Of a DNA stretch of 64,000 nt, positions 44,826 through 55,592 are shown in pieces. The stretch lies in contig JBBHKE010003401.1 in NCBI GenBank assembly GCA_037447655.1, positions 1 to 64,000 of the forward strand, in the 5' to 3' direction. The stretch is from Zygnema cylindricum (taxonomy: Eukaryota > Streptophyta > Zygnematophyceae > Zygnematales > Zygnemataceae). The translations under genes were made by a program, and so were the position numbers. Each line of letters starts with the position of its first letter. Positions within the stretch are counted from its first letter, which is position 1. Under the pieces are notes generated by a model. That model was not told the origin of the DNA and ran no database searches. It saw only the letters and a list, made by a program, of their open reading frames with translations.

Positions 44826-45659
44826 TGATGAAAATAGGTAATTAATAGTTCACTTCTATAGTTAAGTTAGAATGTATAGAGAGAGAAAGAGAGAACCAAA
44901 AGCACGCCATGGCTGCCGCGTCATTTAGGAGGGAGAATGAAATAGAAGGTATTTTACTATTTGTAGCAAAACACTGCCTCTAGCCAGATTTGAACCAGGG
45001 TCTACGAATATAATAAGACCTTGGCCTTATCCATTAAGGCACTAGCGAAACGATATACGTATTACGTTTCACGCATATTTATGTATTTGTTAAACGGGCT
45101 AATTTGCAGCAGACTAACAAAAACACGCATTAATCAATTCATGCATGGAAGCGAATCGAAGCCGCATAAATACAAATGATCGGACAGCCAGAATTGCAAC
45201 CGCCACCCGCAATAAACTTTCGGCGGCCTTTGGGGATAGCGTTATGAGGCGCCACGTGGCACCATACTATTGGATACCGAAGAAGATGGGAGGAGGAACC
45301 ATGGCTCCCGTTTTGACAGGCATCATTTTGAAAGCCATGTCGTACAATGGCCGTACAAAAAGTACATCGCCTAATGTACCTTCTTGTACTATATAGTGTT
45401 TCTATTAGACTAGAGTTTAGTAGTAGGCAGTCGTAAGTAGGCAGACCAAGACTTAGTGAAATTTAGGTACCTCTCTCCAAGAGAGCTTGTAACTATAAAG
45501 GTCATCTTTGACCAACCATAACTTAGTGCTCAGGGGAGCAAATTCAGTGATTCTTTTTGCGTTTGACTCAGGGGAGTCTTGTCCTTACAAGGGTGAGAGT
45601 GTTCAGAATATTTGTGTGCCTGGGTGGCGCTTATTTAGCGGGAAAGTAGAAGGGGCAAA
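44826..45659 (+). mobile_element. LTR D, copia-type, 3' end missing
   Basis: Starts TGATGAAAATAGGTAATTAA and carries GCCATGGCT (about 44914), the antisense tRNA-like block, GTAC words (45350-45392), the hairpins TGCTCAGGGGAGCA (45527-45540) and GACTCAGGGGAGTC (45565-45578), and GATTCTTTTTGC between them. Before its terminal CA it is replaced by a minus-strand A-type LTR at 45660. No body of D is present. Confidence 0.7.
44976..45046 (-). ncRNA. tRNA-like sequence in LTR D, antisense (71 nt)
   Basis: The most tRNA-like module of the window. On the minus strand, a D arm GCCTTAATGGATAAGGC with a closed stem is followed, at normal tRNA spacing, by a T arm CCTGGTTCAAATCTGG containing B box GGTTCAAATCT (44986-44996). 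The length from GCTAGTGCC to TAGAGGC is 71 nt. The acceptor stem and anticodon stem do not pair well and no 3' T-run terminator is obvious, so a functional tRNA is unlikely. It is probably a decayed tRNA-derived promoter or structure. Confidence 0.5.
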
Positions 45660-46055
45660 TTGTAACTCTAAGACCTCCATAAGTCCTCAGAGTGGACAGC
45701 TTCTAACAAGCCTCTAGGATAACTCTGACCCCTTTGTGTTTCAGCAAAAACAACTCTCACCGTGGTAGACAAAAACTCTGAACACCTACACCCCTATGAA
45801 GGCAAGACTCCCCTGAGTCGATAGCAAAAATAATCTCTGAATTTTCTCCTCTGAGCAGTAAGTTATGAAGGGTTAAAGTTGACCTTTTGTACAGAAGCTC
45901 TCTCGGAGAGAGGGTCCTATCTCCTAATTTTTCTAAGTCCTATCTCTCTCACAGAATCTATTTACTGATGTACTGAACCAATCAAATTAATATTTTGTAT
46001 GCAAAAGTACAACAGCCACTGTACTTTATGTACGGACATTGTACGACATGGCCTA
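45660..46055 (-). mobile_element. A-type LTR end fragment
   Basis: Minus-strand copy of the last 400 bp or so of an A-type LTR, from near GTACGACATGGCC to CTTAGAGTTACA at 45660. It keeps the stem-loop region (CTCCCCTGAGTC near 45808). Head-to-head with LTR D on its left, it is cut on its right by the truncated B LTR. No gag follows. Confidence 0.75.
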
Positions 46056-46546
46056 ATTAGAATGTAGTGTTCCTCTAAGTATATTTTTGTTTAGTAGTCA
46101 AATAGGATTTGGACGTACTCACAGTACAAATAGTGTACTGATTCGGTACCTTCTCGTAGTGTAGCACAGTATTGCTATTCCAAGTGTAGACATCAGATTA
46201 GTTAGTTTTCATTAGATACTCTCTATGAGTATAAAGTTAGGACTTAGCCAAAATTGTGATTATCCAGTATTGAGATCTAATTCTCTAATGGACAGTTTTT
46301 GGGAAACTTCCAAGTGTTGTAACTTATAGTATACAAGTTCAATTGGGCTGCAATTTTGGGAATTGGCAGACTGCATGTGATACTATATTATTGTGGAATT
46401 TGGTGATATTTGGAAATTATGAGCACATTTTGTGTTATATCAAAGTTGGTTGTTTGATAGGATTTCTGGTAGCTTTTGCTGAAGTTTATGTCTACATCCA
46501 CTACTATTGGTGGACCTCCACCTGCAACTGTGGTTGTAAAACAACA
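46056..46546 (+). mobile_element. 5' LTR of copia B, truncated
   Basis: Matches the last 490 bp or so of the B 3' LTR (50715-51710), starting at ATTAGAATGTAGTG and ending AAAACAACA. Primer site GGTTATGGGCC follows at 46547. The Gag ATG (46488) is inside. The first 500 bp or so are missing, so no target duplication can be read. Confidence 0.8.
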
Positions 46547-47475
46547 GGTTATGGGCCTTTCGTCCAGAATTCTTGTCTTCAACGGCGTGAAGTATGCATA
46601 CAGGGCAGCTATGGTTGAATCATCTTTTGAAATTGTTGACTTGATGGGGGTCTTGGATGGATCTCTTGCTGAAACGGATCCGAGCTGGGCTAAAAAGAAC
46701 TCTCTAGCTCGAAAAAATTTGATTCTTTGTATTTCAGAGAGTCTAGTTATGTCTCGGCTCAAGATGAAAAAGGCGAGCGAGATTTGGACTTCACTGAAAA
46801 ATTCCCACGAAAAGGCGAACATCCTGGAGGAGCTTCTGGTGGCTGGCCGGATCTGGGACTACAAATACCCGAGGGATTTATGACCGAGTATTGTGATAAG
46901 TTTAGGGAACTCATTGATGCACACTCTTCAGCTGGTGGAACTTTTCTAGAGTTCCAGCAAAGCTGCTTTACTTATTAGAGGTCTCCCTAGTCATATCAAA
47001 GGAGTGTCCGCAACTTTGAAAGGGCATAGTAAGTCTAGTTGGACTTTTCAGTTAGCTTACAATCTTATACTACAGGAAGAGTCTATAAGTAAGGTCCTTG
47101 ATGGTGAAAAGAAAGTAGAGGCTTTTAGTACAAACTTTGGAAAAAATAAACAGTTTAATCAGAACAAAAACCAATTTAACCAGACTCAAAACTAGTTTAA
47201 TCAGAATCAGACCCAATTTAATCAGGGCAGTCAAAGGCCAAATAGACAGTCTTCTAATGCTTGTTTTTATTGTTCTGAGAGGGGACATGGTTATAGGTAC
47301 TGTCCAAAACTGAAAAAGGCAAATAAAACTGGTTTATACAAGCGCGGATGGTAACAAAGCCAGTTTCACCAAGGCTTTTCTGGCAATCCATCACGAGGGA
47401 ATGCCCTTTTTTCAGCCTTTGCGGATGATGCAGATTCATCTCTTATCTCCAATGATGAAGAGGATGCCGAGTTAT
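46488..47475 (+). pseudogene. Copia B gag
   Basis: From the LTR-borne ATG: MSTSTTIGGPPPATVVVKQQVMGLSS. Then AYRAAMVESSFEIVDLMGVLDGSLAETDPSWAKKN, SRLKMKKASEIWTSL, a frameshift near 46,870, and GLPSHIKGV-like sequence. An Asn/Gln-rich repeat follows (FNQNKNQFNQTQN, continuing across a stop at 47193). The zinc knuckle CFYCSERGHGYRYC is near 47263. Stops at 46976 and 47352 also break it. Confidence 0.85.
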
Positions 47476-50400
47476 TTGCTATGGCGGCATCAATGGATGG
47501 TCCTAAAGACGGTGGATGGATCATGGACACCGGGGCATCGGCCCACATGTGCTCGAACAAAGCCATTTTTACAAATTTAAAGCATACACCTCCGAAAAAT
47601 ATCTACTATGCCTGTGGCATTAGTGTCCAGTCATCGGCAAGAGGGGATGTATCTCTAATGGTAGATGTGGGGGGAAAGTTTGTAGAAAGAACTCTCCACA
47701 ATGTTTTATATGCTCCAGATTTTAAAAAAAATCTCTTTTCTACGTCTTTAGTAGATAGTAAGGGATTTGAGGTCACCTTAAAGGGGGGAGACAAGTTGTT
47801 AGTAAGCTAGGAAAAATAGCACTAATATGAACAAGAGATGGTAGTAAGATGTACAGGATGGACATGGCTGAATGTAAAGAAAAAGATGTTTTGTATTCCA
47901 GTGTGTCATCTGAGAATGAGTTATGGCATAAGAGGTTATGACATATCAATTATGAAAGTTTGAGAAAAATGGTGAATGCTAGGAAAGTTAACGGTGTGTC
48001 ACTCACATCTCAACCTGTAAAAACCTGCGATGGCTGCTCACTAGGAAAAATTCATAAATTGCCATTCCCACAGGAATCGGAAAACAGATCTACAAAAGTT
48101 CTACATCTCGTTCATTTGGATGTCCTCGGCCCATCCCAAGTACCATCGACTGGAGGAGTACAGTACATGGTCACTTTCACTGATGATTTCTCCAGGTACA
48201 CAAAAGTATATTTTATGAGGAACAAAAGTGAAGTGTTTACTCAGTTTAAGCACTATAAAGTCTGGGCTGAGAAACTACACGGAGTGCCAATCTTGGCGTT
48301 CAGATGGGATAATGGAGGTGAATACACCTCTAACGAATTTAAGCAATTTCAACTTGATGAAGGTATAAGTCACAATCTGACGGCTCGATATACTCCTGAG
48401 CAGAATGGAGTTTGTGAAAGATTAAACAGGACAGTAACACAGGTTGCTAGGTCTATGCTTGCAGACAAAGGTGTAGATCTGAAATTCTTGGCTGAAGCAC
48501 TAAACTGCGCGGTCTATATAAAAAATAGAGTAGCATCCAGATCTGTCAGCACTACACCTTATGAGTTGTGGACAGGAAAAGAACCAGATGTTAATCACTT
48601 TAAAGTGTTTGGGAGTAAATGCTATATTTTAGATAACTCCCCAGATAAGTGGAAAATGGAAGCCAAAGGTTCAACAGGAATTCTCTTGGGTATGATGATA
48701 ATGCAAAGGGGTATAGAGTGTATGTCTTAGATAAACAAAAAATATTTGTGTCTTGGAACATTCAGATAATAGATGAATAGGATTCGGCTGATCTGTTCAA
48801 AGTCACAGATGAGGCGACAGAAAACAAGAAACATGAGTATGTCATCTTTCACCATCAACATCAGGTGTATTTTCCGGTGCAACCCCCTCCCATAACACCT
48901 TCTGCTACTACACCGCTTGTTACTCCTACGGTTACTTCTCCATTACATCAAACTCCGGAGGACCAGACTGCTACACCTTCGGATCTTGCGGCAGTTTCAG
49001 CACCACGAAATCGGAGATTGTCGACCATTTCAGCCTCACAATTTCCGGGGGGAAGAAGATCTAGCATTCGTCTGCAAACTAGTTCTCACTTTGCTTTTTC
49101 TACAGCATCAAGGGAGCCTATGACTATCAAAGAGGCCTTCTCATCACCAAAGAGAAACCACTGGATTGAGGCGGCCAACGATGAGATGAAGTCGATTATG
49201 GAGGCACAAACATGGGAGCTGGTGGACCTGCCTCCGGGGAGGAAAGCCATTGGAAGCAAGTGGGTCTTCAAAGTCAAACTGAATCCGGATAACACTATCG
49301 AAAGATATAAGGCCAGATTTGTGACCAAATGATACAACCAGAAAGAGGGTATTGACTTTAAGGAAACCTTTTCCCTAGTCGTTAGATTTCCTACTGTAAG
49401 AATTTTGTTGAGTATAGCTGCTAGAGAAAACATGGAAATTCATCAGATGGATGTTAAGACAGCCTTTTTGCATAGAGAGTTAGAAGAAACTATTTATATG
49501 CAACAGCCTAAAATGTATGAAGAAAAACGAAAAGAAAAGTCAGTCTTTAAACTGATAAAATCTCTGTATGGGCTGAAACAAGCCCCCAGACAATGGAATC
49601 TAAAGCTAGATGAATTTCTGACTAGTCTAGGATTCTAAAGAATCAGCTGAGATCACTCAGTATATGTTTAACAAGGGGAAGATGGAATTCTTTATATCGC
49701 TGTATATGTGGATGATCTTTTACTAATAAGCAAATCCATAGATAAAATAAATCGAATTAAAGCAGCTATGAGGTCTAAGTTTTAAATGAAAGACCTCGGT
49801 GAGGCTAAATATATTTTAAGCATACAAGTTGAAAGAGACAGCGATAACAGATTGATTATGCTAACCCAAAAAAAAGCTATAGGGAACATGCTAGAAAAAT
49901 TTCAGATGAAAGATGTGAAGGGATCTCTAACTCCCATGGAAGCTTGGCAGAAGTTAGAGGGAAGTGAATCAGACTCAGGCATAATGGTTAGTGAAAGCTT
50001 AGAGTCAGGGGAGGAAGAGTTTATGGCTAGAAAGCCGTACAAACAAGTAGTGGGAAGTCTTATTTATTTTATGAATTGTACGAGGCCTGACATCGCTGCA
50101 GCTATAGAAGTCTTAAGTAGGGTTCTTCATAATCCTAAAAGAGCAGATTGGGAAGCAGCAAAGAGGGTTATGAGATACCTGGCAGGTACCCAAAACCTCA
50201 AGCTTATACTCGGTGGAGAAGAGGTTAAATTACAGACTTGGAGGGATGCTAGCTATGGAGATATGTCAAGCCAGAAATCAACAACCGGTTTCGTTCTGAA
50301 AATTGGGAATGGAACTTGCTGCTGGAGCAGCAAATTACAGAAGGTCACGGCTCAATCCACGATGAAGTCGGAATACATGGCAGCCAGCTCTACCCTCTAC

Positions 50401-50691
50401 GAACTCCTATGGGTTAAGGCCACTTTGTAGGAACTTGGGTATATGCAAACCGGTCCTCAAGTTATCTTGTGTGACAATCAGGCAGCAATTGCCACTGCCT
50501 CTAACCCTAGTCATCATTTTAAAAGAAAACACATGGATGTCAGACTACACTTTGTGAGAGAAAATGTGCTTGCAAGAGCGATAAAAATGAGTTATTTACC
50601 GGATGAAAAGATGGTGGCTGATATGATGACTAAAGCTATTCCAGCTCCTAAGTTGAAGTATTGCAAAGAGTCTGTTGGGTTAAGTGAGTAA
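47476..50691 (+). pseudogene. Copia B pol
   Basis: Protease WIMDTGASAHMCSN (near 47515) has a standard DTG. The pre-integrase region is HNVLYAPDF, then HKRL near 47930. Zinc-binding end CDGCSLGKIHKLPFP and the integrase core follow (VHLDVLGPSQVP; RWDNGGEYTSNEF; PEQNGVCERLNRTV). A Pro/Thr-rich linker (48870-49000) precedes RT, with MDVKTAFLHRELEETIYMQQP, LKQAPRQW and YVDD near 49706. RNase H ends it (SQKSTTGFVLKIGNG; CDNQAAIATASNPSHHFKRKHMDVR; VADMMTKAIPAPKLKYCKESVGL). Stops and frameshifts at about 47807, 47940, 48715, 49330, 49637 and 50428 make it non-functional. Purine tract TTTAGGGGAG precedes the 3' LTR. Confidence 0.9.
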
Positions 50692-50714
50692 GCGAGTCTA
50701 AAGATTTAGGGGAG

Positions 50715-51710
50715 TGTTGAAATAAGAAATCTTAATACTCCCTAAACAGAGCTGTGAGGAGAGACCAAGTACTTAGAATAATTTGGTCTAGATAAGTTGT
50801 AATACTTACCTCATTTAGTGTGACAGTTGCAGTAGTACTTTTGAAGTGTATTATAATTCTGCAGAGACACGCGTCAAAAAATAAACATCATACAGGTTTT
50901 TGGGAAAACGGCGACACACTTTACCACACGTCTCACATCGAACGAATACTGTTGAAGAATCGGACTGACGGAGACTCAACCGATTGTCCGCGAAGATAAT
51001 GGTACAACATTCAACGACGACCGTATATGCTAATGGAGTGAACGGACGAGATTCACGTGGGACCACAAATGACTCATCACTTTGTACGATCTCAGGTGTC
51101 TTGGAGCACTTGATCAACAGTCGGCTGGACGCTAGCATCCACTGCTGACTAAGCATCCTGAACACTACTGTATAGGAATTTATTTGCATATCTGAAACAC
51201 AGTAGTTTTTACTTAGCGGATTAGAATGTAGTGTTCCACTAAGTATATTTTTGTTTAGTACTCAAATAGGGTTTGGACGTACTCACAGTACAAATAATGT
51301 ACTGATTCGGTACCTTGTCGTAGTGTAGCACAGTATTGCTGTTCCAGGTGTAGACATCGGATTAGTTATTTTTCAGTAGATACTCTCTATGACTATAAAG
51401 TAAGGACTTAGCCAAAATTGTGATTATCCAGTATTGAGATCTAACTCTCTTAGGGACAGTTTTTAGGAAACTTCCAAGTGTTCTATCTTATGGTATACTG
51501 GTTCAATTGCGCTGCAATTTTGGGAATTGGCAGACTGCATGTGATACTGTATTATTGTGGAATTTGATGAAATTTGGAAATTGTGAGCACTTTTTGTGTG
51601 ATATCAACGTTGGTTGTTTGATAGGATTTCTAGTAGCTTTTGCTAAAGTCTATGTCTACATCCACTACTACTAGTGGACCTCCACCTGCAACTGTGGTTG
51701 TAGAACAACA
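50715..51710 (+). mobile_element. 3' LTR of copia B (996 bp)
   Basis: Starts TGTTGAAATAAGAAATC after the purine tract and ends TAGAACAACA. Only its second half is also present at the 5' end of B. The first half contains a CG-richer block (50868-51190) with a 112-codon antisense frame of no recognised family. The LTR carries its own Gag ATG (near 51652). It is followed directly by gypsy integrase sequence at 51711. Confidence 0.8.
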
Positions 51711-52525
51711 GTGATCCCCCATAAGGCGACAGCTTGGCGGAACAAGCTGTCCAAACTTTCGAGCGAGCTCTCCGAAAGCATTGTTTGGAGAAACACATCT
51801 CCGTCTGGGACGAATCCTTCGGTTATATCACCATGGACTACCGGATGTCCGTACAGGCTAGCTTGGCTAATTTCAGCCCGTACTATATTCTCTTCGGTCA
51901 GGCACCCTTGCTCCGTCGGAATATTCAGAAAGCAACAAGTTTTCCTTTGCCGCTAATGTCTGACACCATATTTTTGGAAGAACTAACTCGCTGTGCTTTG
52001 CTTTTCGCCCATGAGATGCCCATGGCTTTTGATAATTTGCAGATTGCCCAACATCGGGATACTTTAAGATTTTCCACCACGCGGAGTGGCAGTTACAAGC
52101 CACAACAGAAATCTTACCAAGTCGGGGATTACGTGTACCTCTAATGCCAATCGTTCAATACTTTGGACACAGATGTTTCACCACACATTCTTCGTGTGGT
52201 GGAAATAGATGCTAACGGGATGTTGGGTTTGCAGGGTGCGCTTACAAGGATAATTTGAGAGCATTCGAAGAACTTTGCACCTTGTTACTTACCGGATTTG
52301 TCACAGAATATGGATCCGATTAGAATGCCAATCACAAATGCGACGGAATGTACCATTTGCAGGCAAGCAAACGAGGAGACTTCCATGCTCCTGTGCGACC
52401 ATTGTAACCAAGGGTTCCACATGGAGTGCTTAGTTCATCCATTGACAGCTGTGCCAGTTGGCCATTGGTTTTGCCATGGCTGTCGTGAGCTGCCGGCCGT
52501 TTTGACCTGCTCCTTCGCATGCTAA
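51711..52525 (+). pseudogene. Gypsy C integrase C-terminal part fused to a PHD finger
   Basis: One frame runs from about 51725 to the stop at 52523, broken by two stops (TAA 52142, TGA 52256). It opens with LAEQAVQTFERALRKHC, the end of the integrase core around the catalytic Glu, then MDYRMSVQASLANFSPYYILFG. The C-domain follows (SYQVGDYVYL; SPHILRVVEIDANGMLGLQG). The last 45 residues form a C4HC3 PHD finger (52350-52485). CTIC and CDHC give two Cys pairs, NQGFHMEC gives His and Cys, and GHWFCHGC the last pair, with the usual aromatic residue before it. PHD fingers read histone H3 tails. Here it occupies the place a chromodomain has in element H. The start is cut by the B insertion. Confidence 0.85.
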
Positions 52526-52542
52526 GGAGCTGGGGGGGGGAA
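52526..52542 (+). promoter_or_regulatory. Polypurine tract of gypsy C
   Basis: GGAGCTGGGGGGGGGGAA immediately after the pol stop would prime plus-strand DNA synthesis. The LTR should begin directly after it, near TTATAGGGGTCACTT. Confidence 0.6.
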
Positions 52543-53789
52543 TTATAGGGGTCACTTAACGTTAAGGGAGTATTCTTTCCTTTTATTCCTTTGGTCATCT
52601 TCCCCTTTATTCTTTTGCATGTTGCATATTCATTTTTTCTTCTCGTTCATTTTCGTTTGTATATATGTCTGGAGCATGACTTTGCTGGTTTTGATGCATG
52701 TTCGCTCTTGCTTTTCCCTCATGCACGACAGCTGTCATGCCGCATGGTGTTCGTCGCGGGCATACACGATATTTTGCATGCGCGCACGATATATTGCGCA
52801 CGAACGCATGATATTGTGCACGCGCGAGAGATATTTTGCATGCGTGCACGATATTTCGCACACACACATGATATTGTGAACGCGAACGCGATATTAAACA
52901 CGCTAGAACGAAATCATACACGCACGCACAATTATTTTTGAGCGTGTGCATGATTTCTGTTCGCACGTGCAAAGGCACATCGGTTCACTTATCTTTGACG
53001 TGTACGCGATTCACGTACACCTCTATTTGTATATGTACTAATTGCGTGCGTATTATTGTTTCGTTTCGTGCGCAGGTACACAATTTTGGAGTAAATACGT
53101 GAAGTATCGTTTAGTGATGCAGCGGGATATCCGGGAGTACCATCGACGCTTCGATGTAGACTTATATATTTAAGTCGCGAACCCATGTAGGTTCGCGCGT
53201 ACATGTAGTTAGGGAGGGTTTTTACCCTCGGACGGTGGATTTTGTTAGGCGTACGGCAGATGATGTTGGTCGCCTATTGGCCAAACATCTTAAGTAGTTC
53301 GTTCATGTGAACTAGCCTAGACTTAGGTTAGGGTTTGCGTAGGCGTAGCGTAGCTAATACTTAGTCTATTTTCAGACTTAGAATTTCTAGCTTTTGGACA
53401 AGAATTTTCTCTAAGCGGCGGAGCTTTTCTCTTACTCTCTCTCTCACCGATTGCTCAAGTTTCTTCTTTTCTTTTGCTAGCTAGGTGTAGAGGCTAGATA
53501 GTTTACGTACATTCTCCCTTGTAATTTTGCCCACGCTTTTAATCCACGCGGGTCAAAGCTAAGTTTGGAAGGTTTCCCTCGAACTTGTGTCATTTTTGGG
53601 AAGTGGTGGATTGGAGTTCGTGTGGACAAGCATCCGGATCCTCCTGCCCTTCCCTCGGACAGCTGAACAGTTCGGGTGTTTTTATTTGTGTTGTTTGTAT
53701 TTTCGGTTGGGTATAGAAGGGTGAATTTTGGTCGAATTTGGAGTTTTCCTTGTTTTTGGTTGGAATTATTTATTTTGCTTCGTTGCTTT
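52543..53789 (+). mobile_element. 3' LTR of gypsy C, end missing
   Basis: Begins after the polypurine tract and is collinear with 41973-43048 from 52733 on. It has seven 20-bp repeat units (52769-52910) and the GATTCGCGTACAC-type region. It stops at CGTTGCTTT, where minus-strand C3 sequence begins. The first 190 bp or so are unique to this copy. The exact start base is uncertain. Confidence 0.65.
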
Positions 53790-55587
53790 TTATGACGACT
53801 ATGAGTGTTTGGTGGGTTAGGACGTTATATTCCGAATCAGCGGTGATATGGACATGCACGACCAAAAATTTTCTTAGTCGTCACATTTAGTTACTAATGC
53901 TCTGAGCGCTATTTCAACGGACTCATTTTCGGTTCCTGTCTCAAACCGAAAGATGAGGGGGTCCTTTGTGATTCGAAGGACTGGCTCTGTGGTCCCAACC
54001 GAAGTAAAAAGGCGGGTAGTGGTCGCATGAAGCTTGTCTGCTGTCAGACCAAGCTTGAGCTCAGATTCGGATCCGAGGATCATGGGTTTGGCCTCGGTGT
54101 CTATCAGGGGAAGAGTGGGGTGAACACTGTTCTTTGAGAATGATCCCCAAGAGTTATCAAGGAAACTGATATGGGAATCGAGATTACGACGCTCTTCCGG
54201 AGTAACCGGTTGAACCGTTGAGAGACTGCAGTTTAACTGCAAAGCCCTCAAAGCAGCTGCTGCTGCGACCTCATCAACGAAAGGGAAAGGCTTTTGGTAC
54301 ATCCTCCAACATCGCTGAAAAAATACTTAATCGCTCCTTCACCCGATGAGCCTCATGAATAGTGCCATCCAATATGGTTAGTGCCCCTGCCGCGATCGTA
54401 GGAGCGGTTTCCGGTAGGGAAGGCAAAGGCTCTTTTACAAATGAGAGTGGGACACGAGAATTTTGTAATTTTGCCTACTCGGTTATGGTCCGGTGAATCT
54501 TTTTCAAATGTGGCCACCCGTTGTTGGACGGTGGAATCCCGAAGGGTTCGCCCGGCCAACGACGGCATGTGGACAACGGTCCTAGCCATCCCAGTAAACT
54601 GGGGTTTCATTTCCGCCATGAAAGTTGCAAATTGCTCTTTCATCATGGACGCCATTGTGGCTTGAAGCTCGGCCTTCTCTCTCTCTCTACGAGAGTTCTT
54701 AGAGGGAGCTTCCTCTTTCCTAGTCTCCTTAGGCGGAGTGACTAGTTTCGCGGAACGGGCCGAAATTCTACCGTTCTTTATCTGATTTTGAAAGGTGAAA
54801 TTAGGGTCTTTGATGTGGCACCGATGGACATAATTTCCCGTTTGGTGGCAATGAGTGCAAGTGGCCGCCTTGAGAGGACACGTGGGAGCATCGTGCCCGG
54901 TTTTTCCACATCGAAAACACATTCGGTTTCCACAACTAGCAGGTGGAGTTCCCATGGCTGGCGTCTTTTAGGCCTATGGGGAGGCCATGGGTTTTTAGGT
55001 GGTTGAGGAGATGGATTAACCGGTTCTCTATGAGGAGCTTTGGAACGCTCATGGGCGTCCCACCACGATGTCTGCATCTCATACTCTACCGCGTATTGAG
55101 CGGTTTTCTCAAAGGTAAATTTCAATCCATATATGTGGCTGAGGTGGTTTTGGATAAACCTCTTTGATGGACCTGGAAACTGTCCCACAACTTTTTGGAC
55201 AGCCTCCGCATTGGACATGAGGTCAAGTAATGCTTTCTGTAGAGTTTCCATCCGAGCTTAGAAGACAGGGGCAGTTTCACCTAGCCTACGCTCGAAGTTA
55301 CTCACTCTTTGATCTAATCCGGATTTTGCTTCCGGTACTCCTCCTAGAGGATGTCAAACATGACGGAGAGAGGGTCAAGTAAAGGAATGGTTCCCCCCAC
55401 TCTAGCTGGGACTGCGCTCGGGCAGCCATTGCATATTGATGAGGAACCTTGGAGATAGCTGAATACAACTCATCCCCATTAGCATCTAATACCGCTGGTC
55501 TTGGTACCTGATATATGATATCCACTTGGCCTAGGACTTCTCATAACCCCGCAAAGGGAGCCACGTACTCTGTCATCGCAAGTACAT
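53790..55587 (-). pseudogene. Gypsy C3 gag, C-terminal part with two zinc knuckles
   Basis: This continues the gag that starts at 62579 on the far side of A1. From 55587: DIIYQVPRPAVLDANGDELY, then LQKALLDLMSNAEAVQKVVGQFPGPSKRFIQNHL, a Gag-like helical segment, and a Pro-rich linker. Two zinc knuckles follow, CFRCGKTGHDAPTC and CTHCHQTGNYVHRC (54915-54830). Then come KNSRREREKAELQATMASMM and, past stops, ALRALQLNCSLSTVQPVTPEERRNLD to ALRALVTKCDD near 53875. Several frameshifts are present. It ends against the C 3' LTR at 53789. Pol is not included. Confidence 0.7.
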
Positions 55588-55592
55588 CCTCG

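Noticed and set aside
44976-45046. Functional tRNA gene
   Set aside because: Acceptor and anticodon stems do not pair, and it lies in an LTR with similar decayed modules in other LTRs.
46056-46546. A 484-bp LTR for copia B starting at TGTAGTG
   Set aside because: The purine tract and TG start at 50715 show a 996-bp LTR. The 5' copy is truncated, which explains the extra shared bases before TGTAGTG.
52298-52525. Host PHD-finger gene
   Set aside because: It is in the same frame as the integrase C-terminal region and directly followed by the polypurine tract and LTR.
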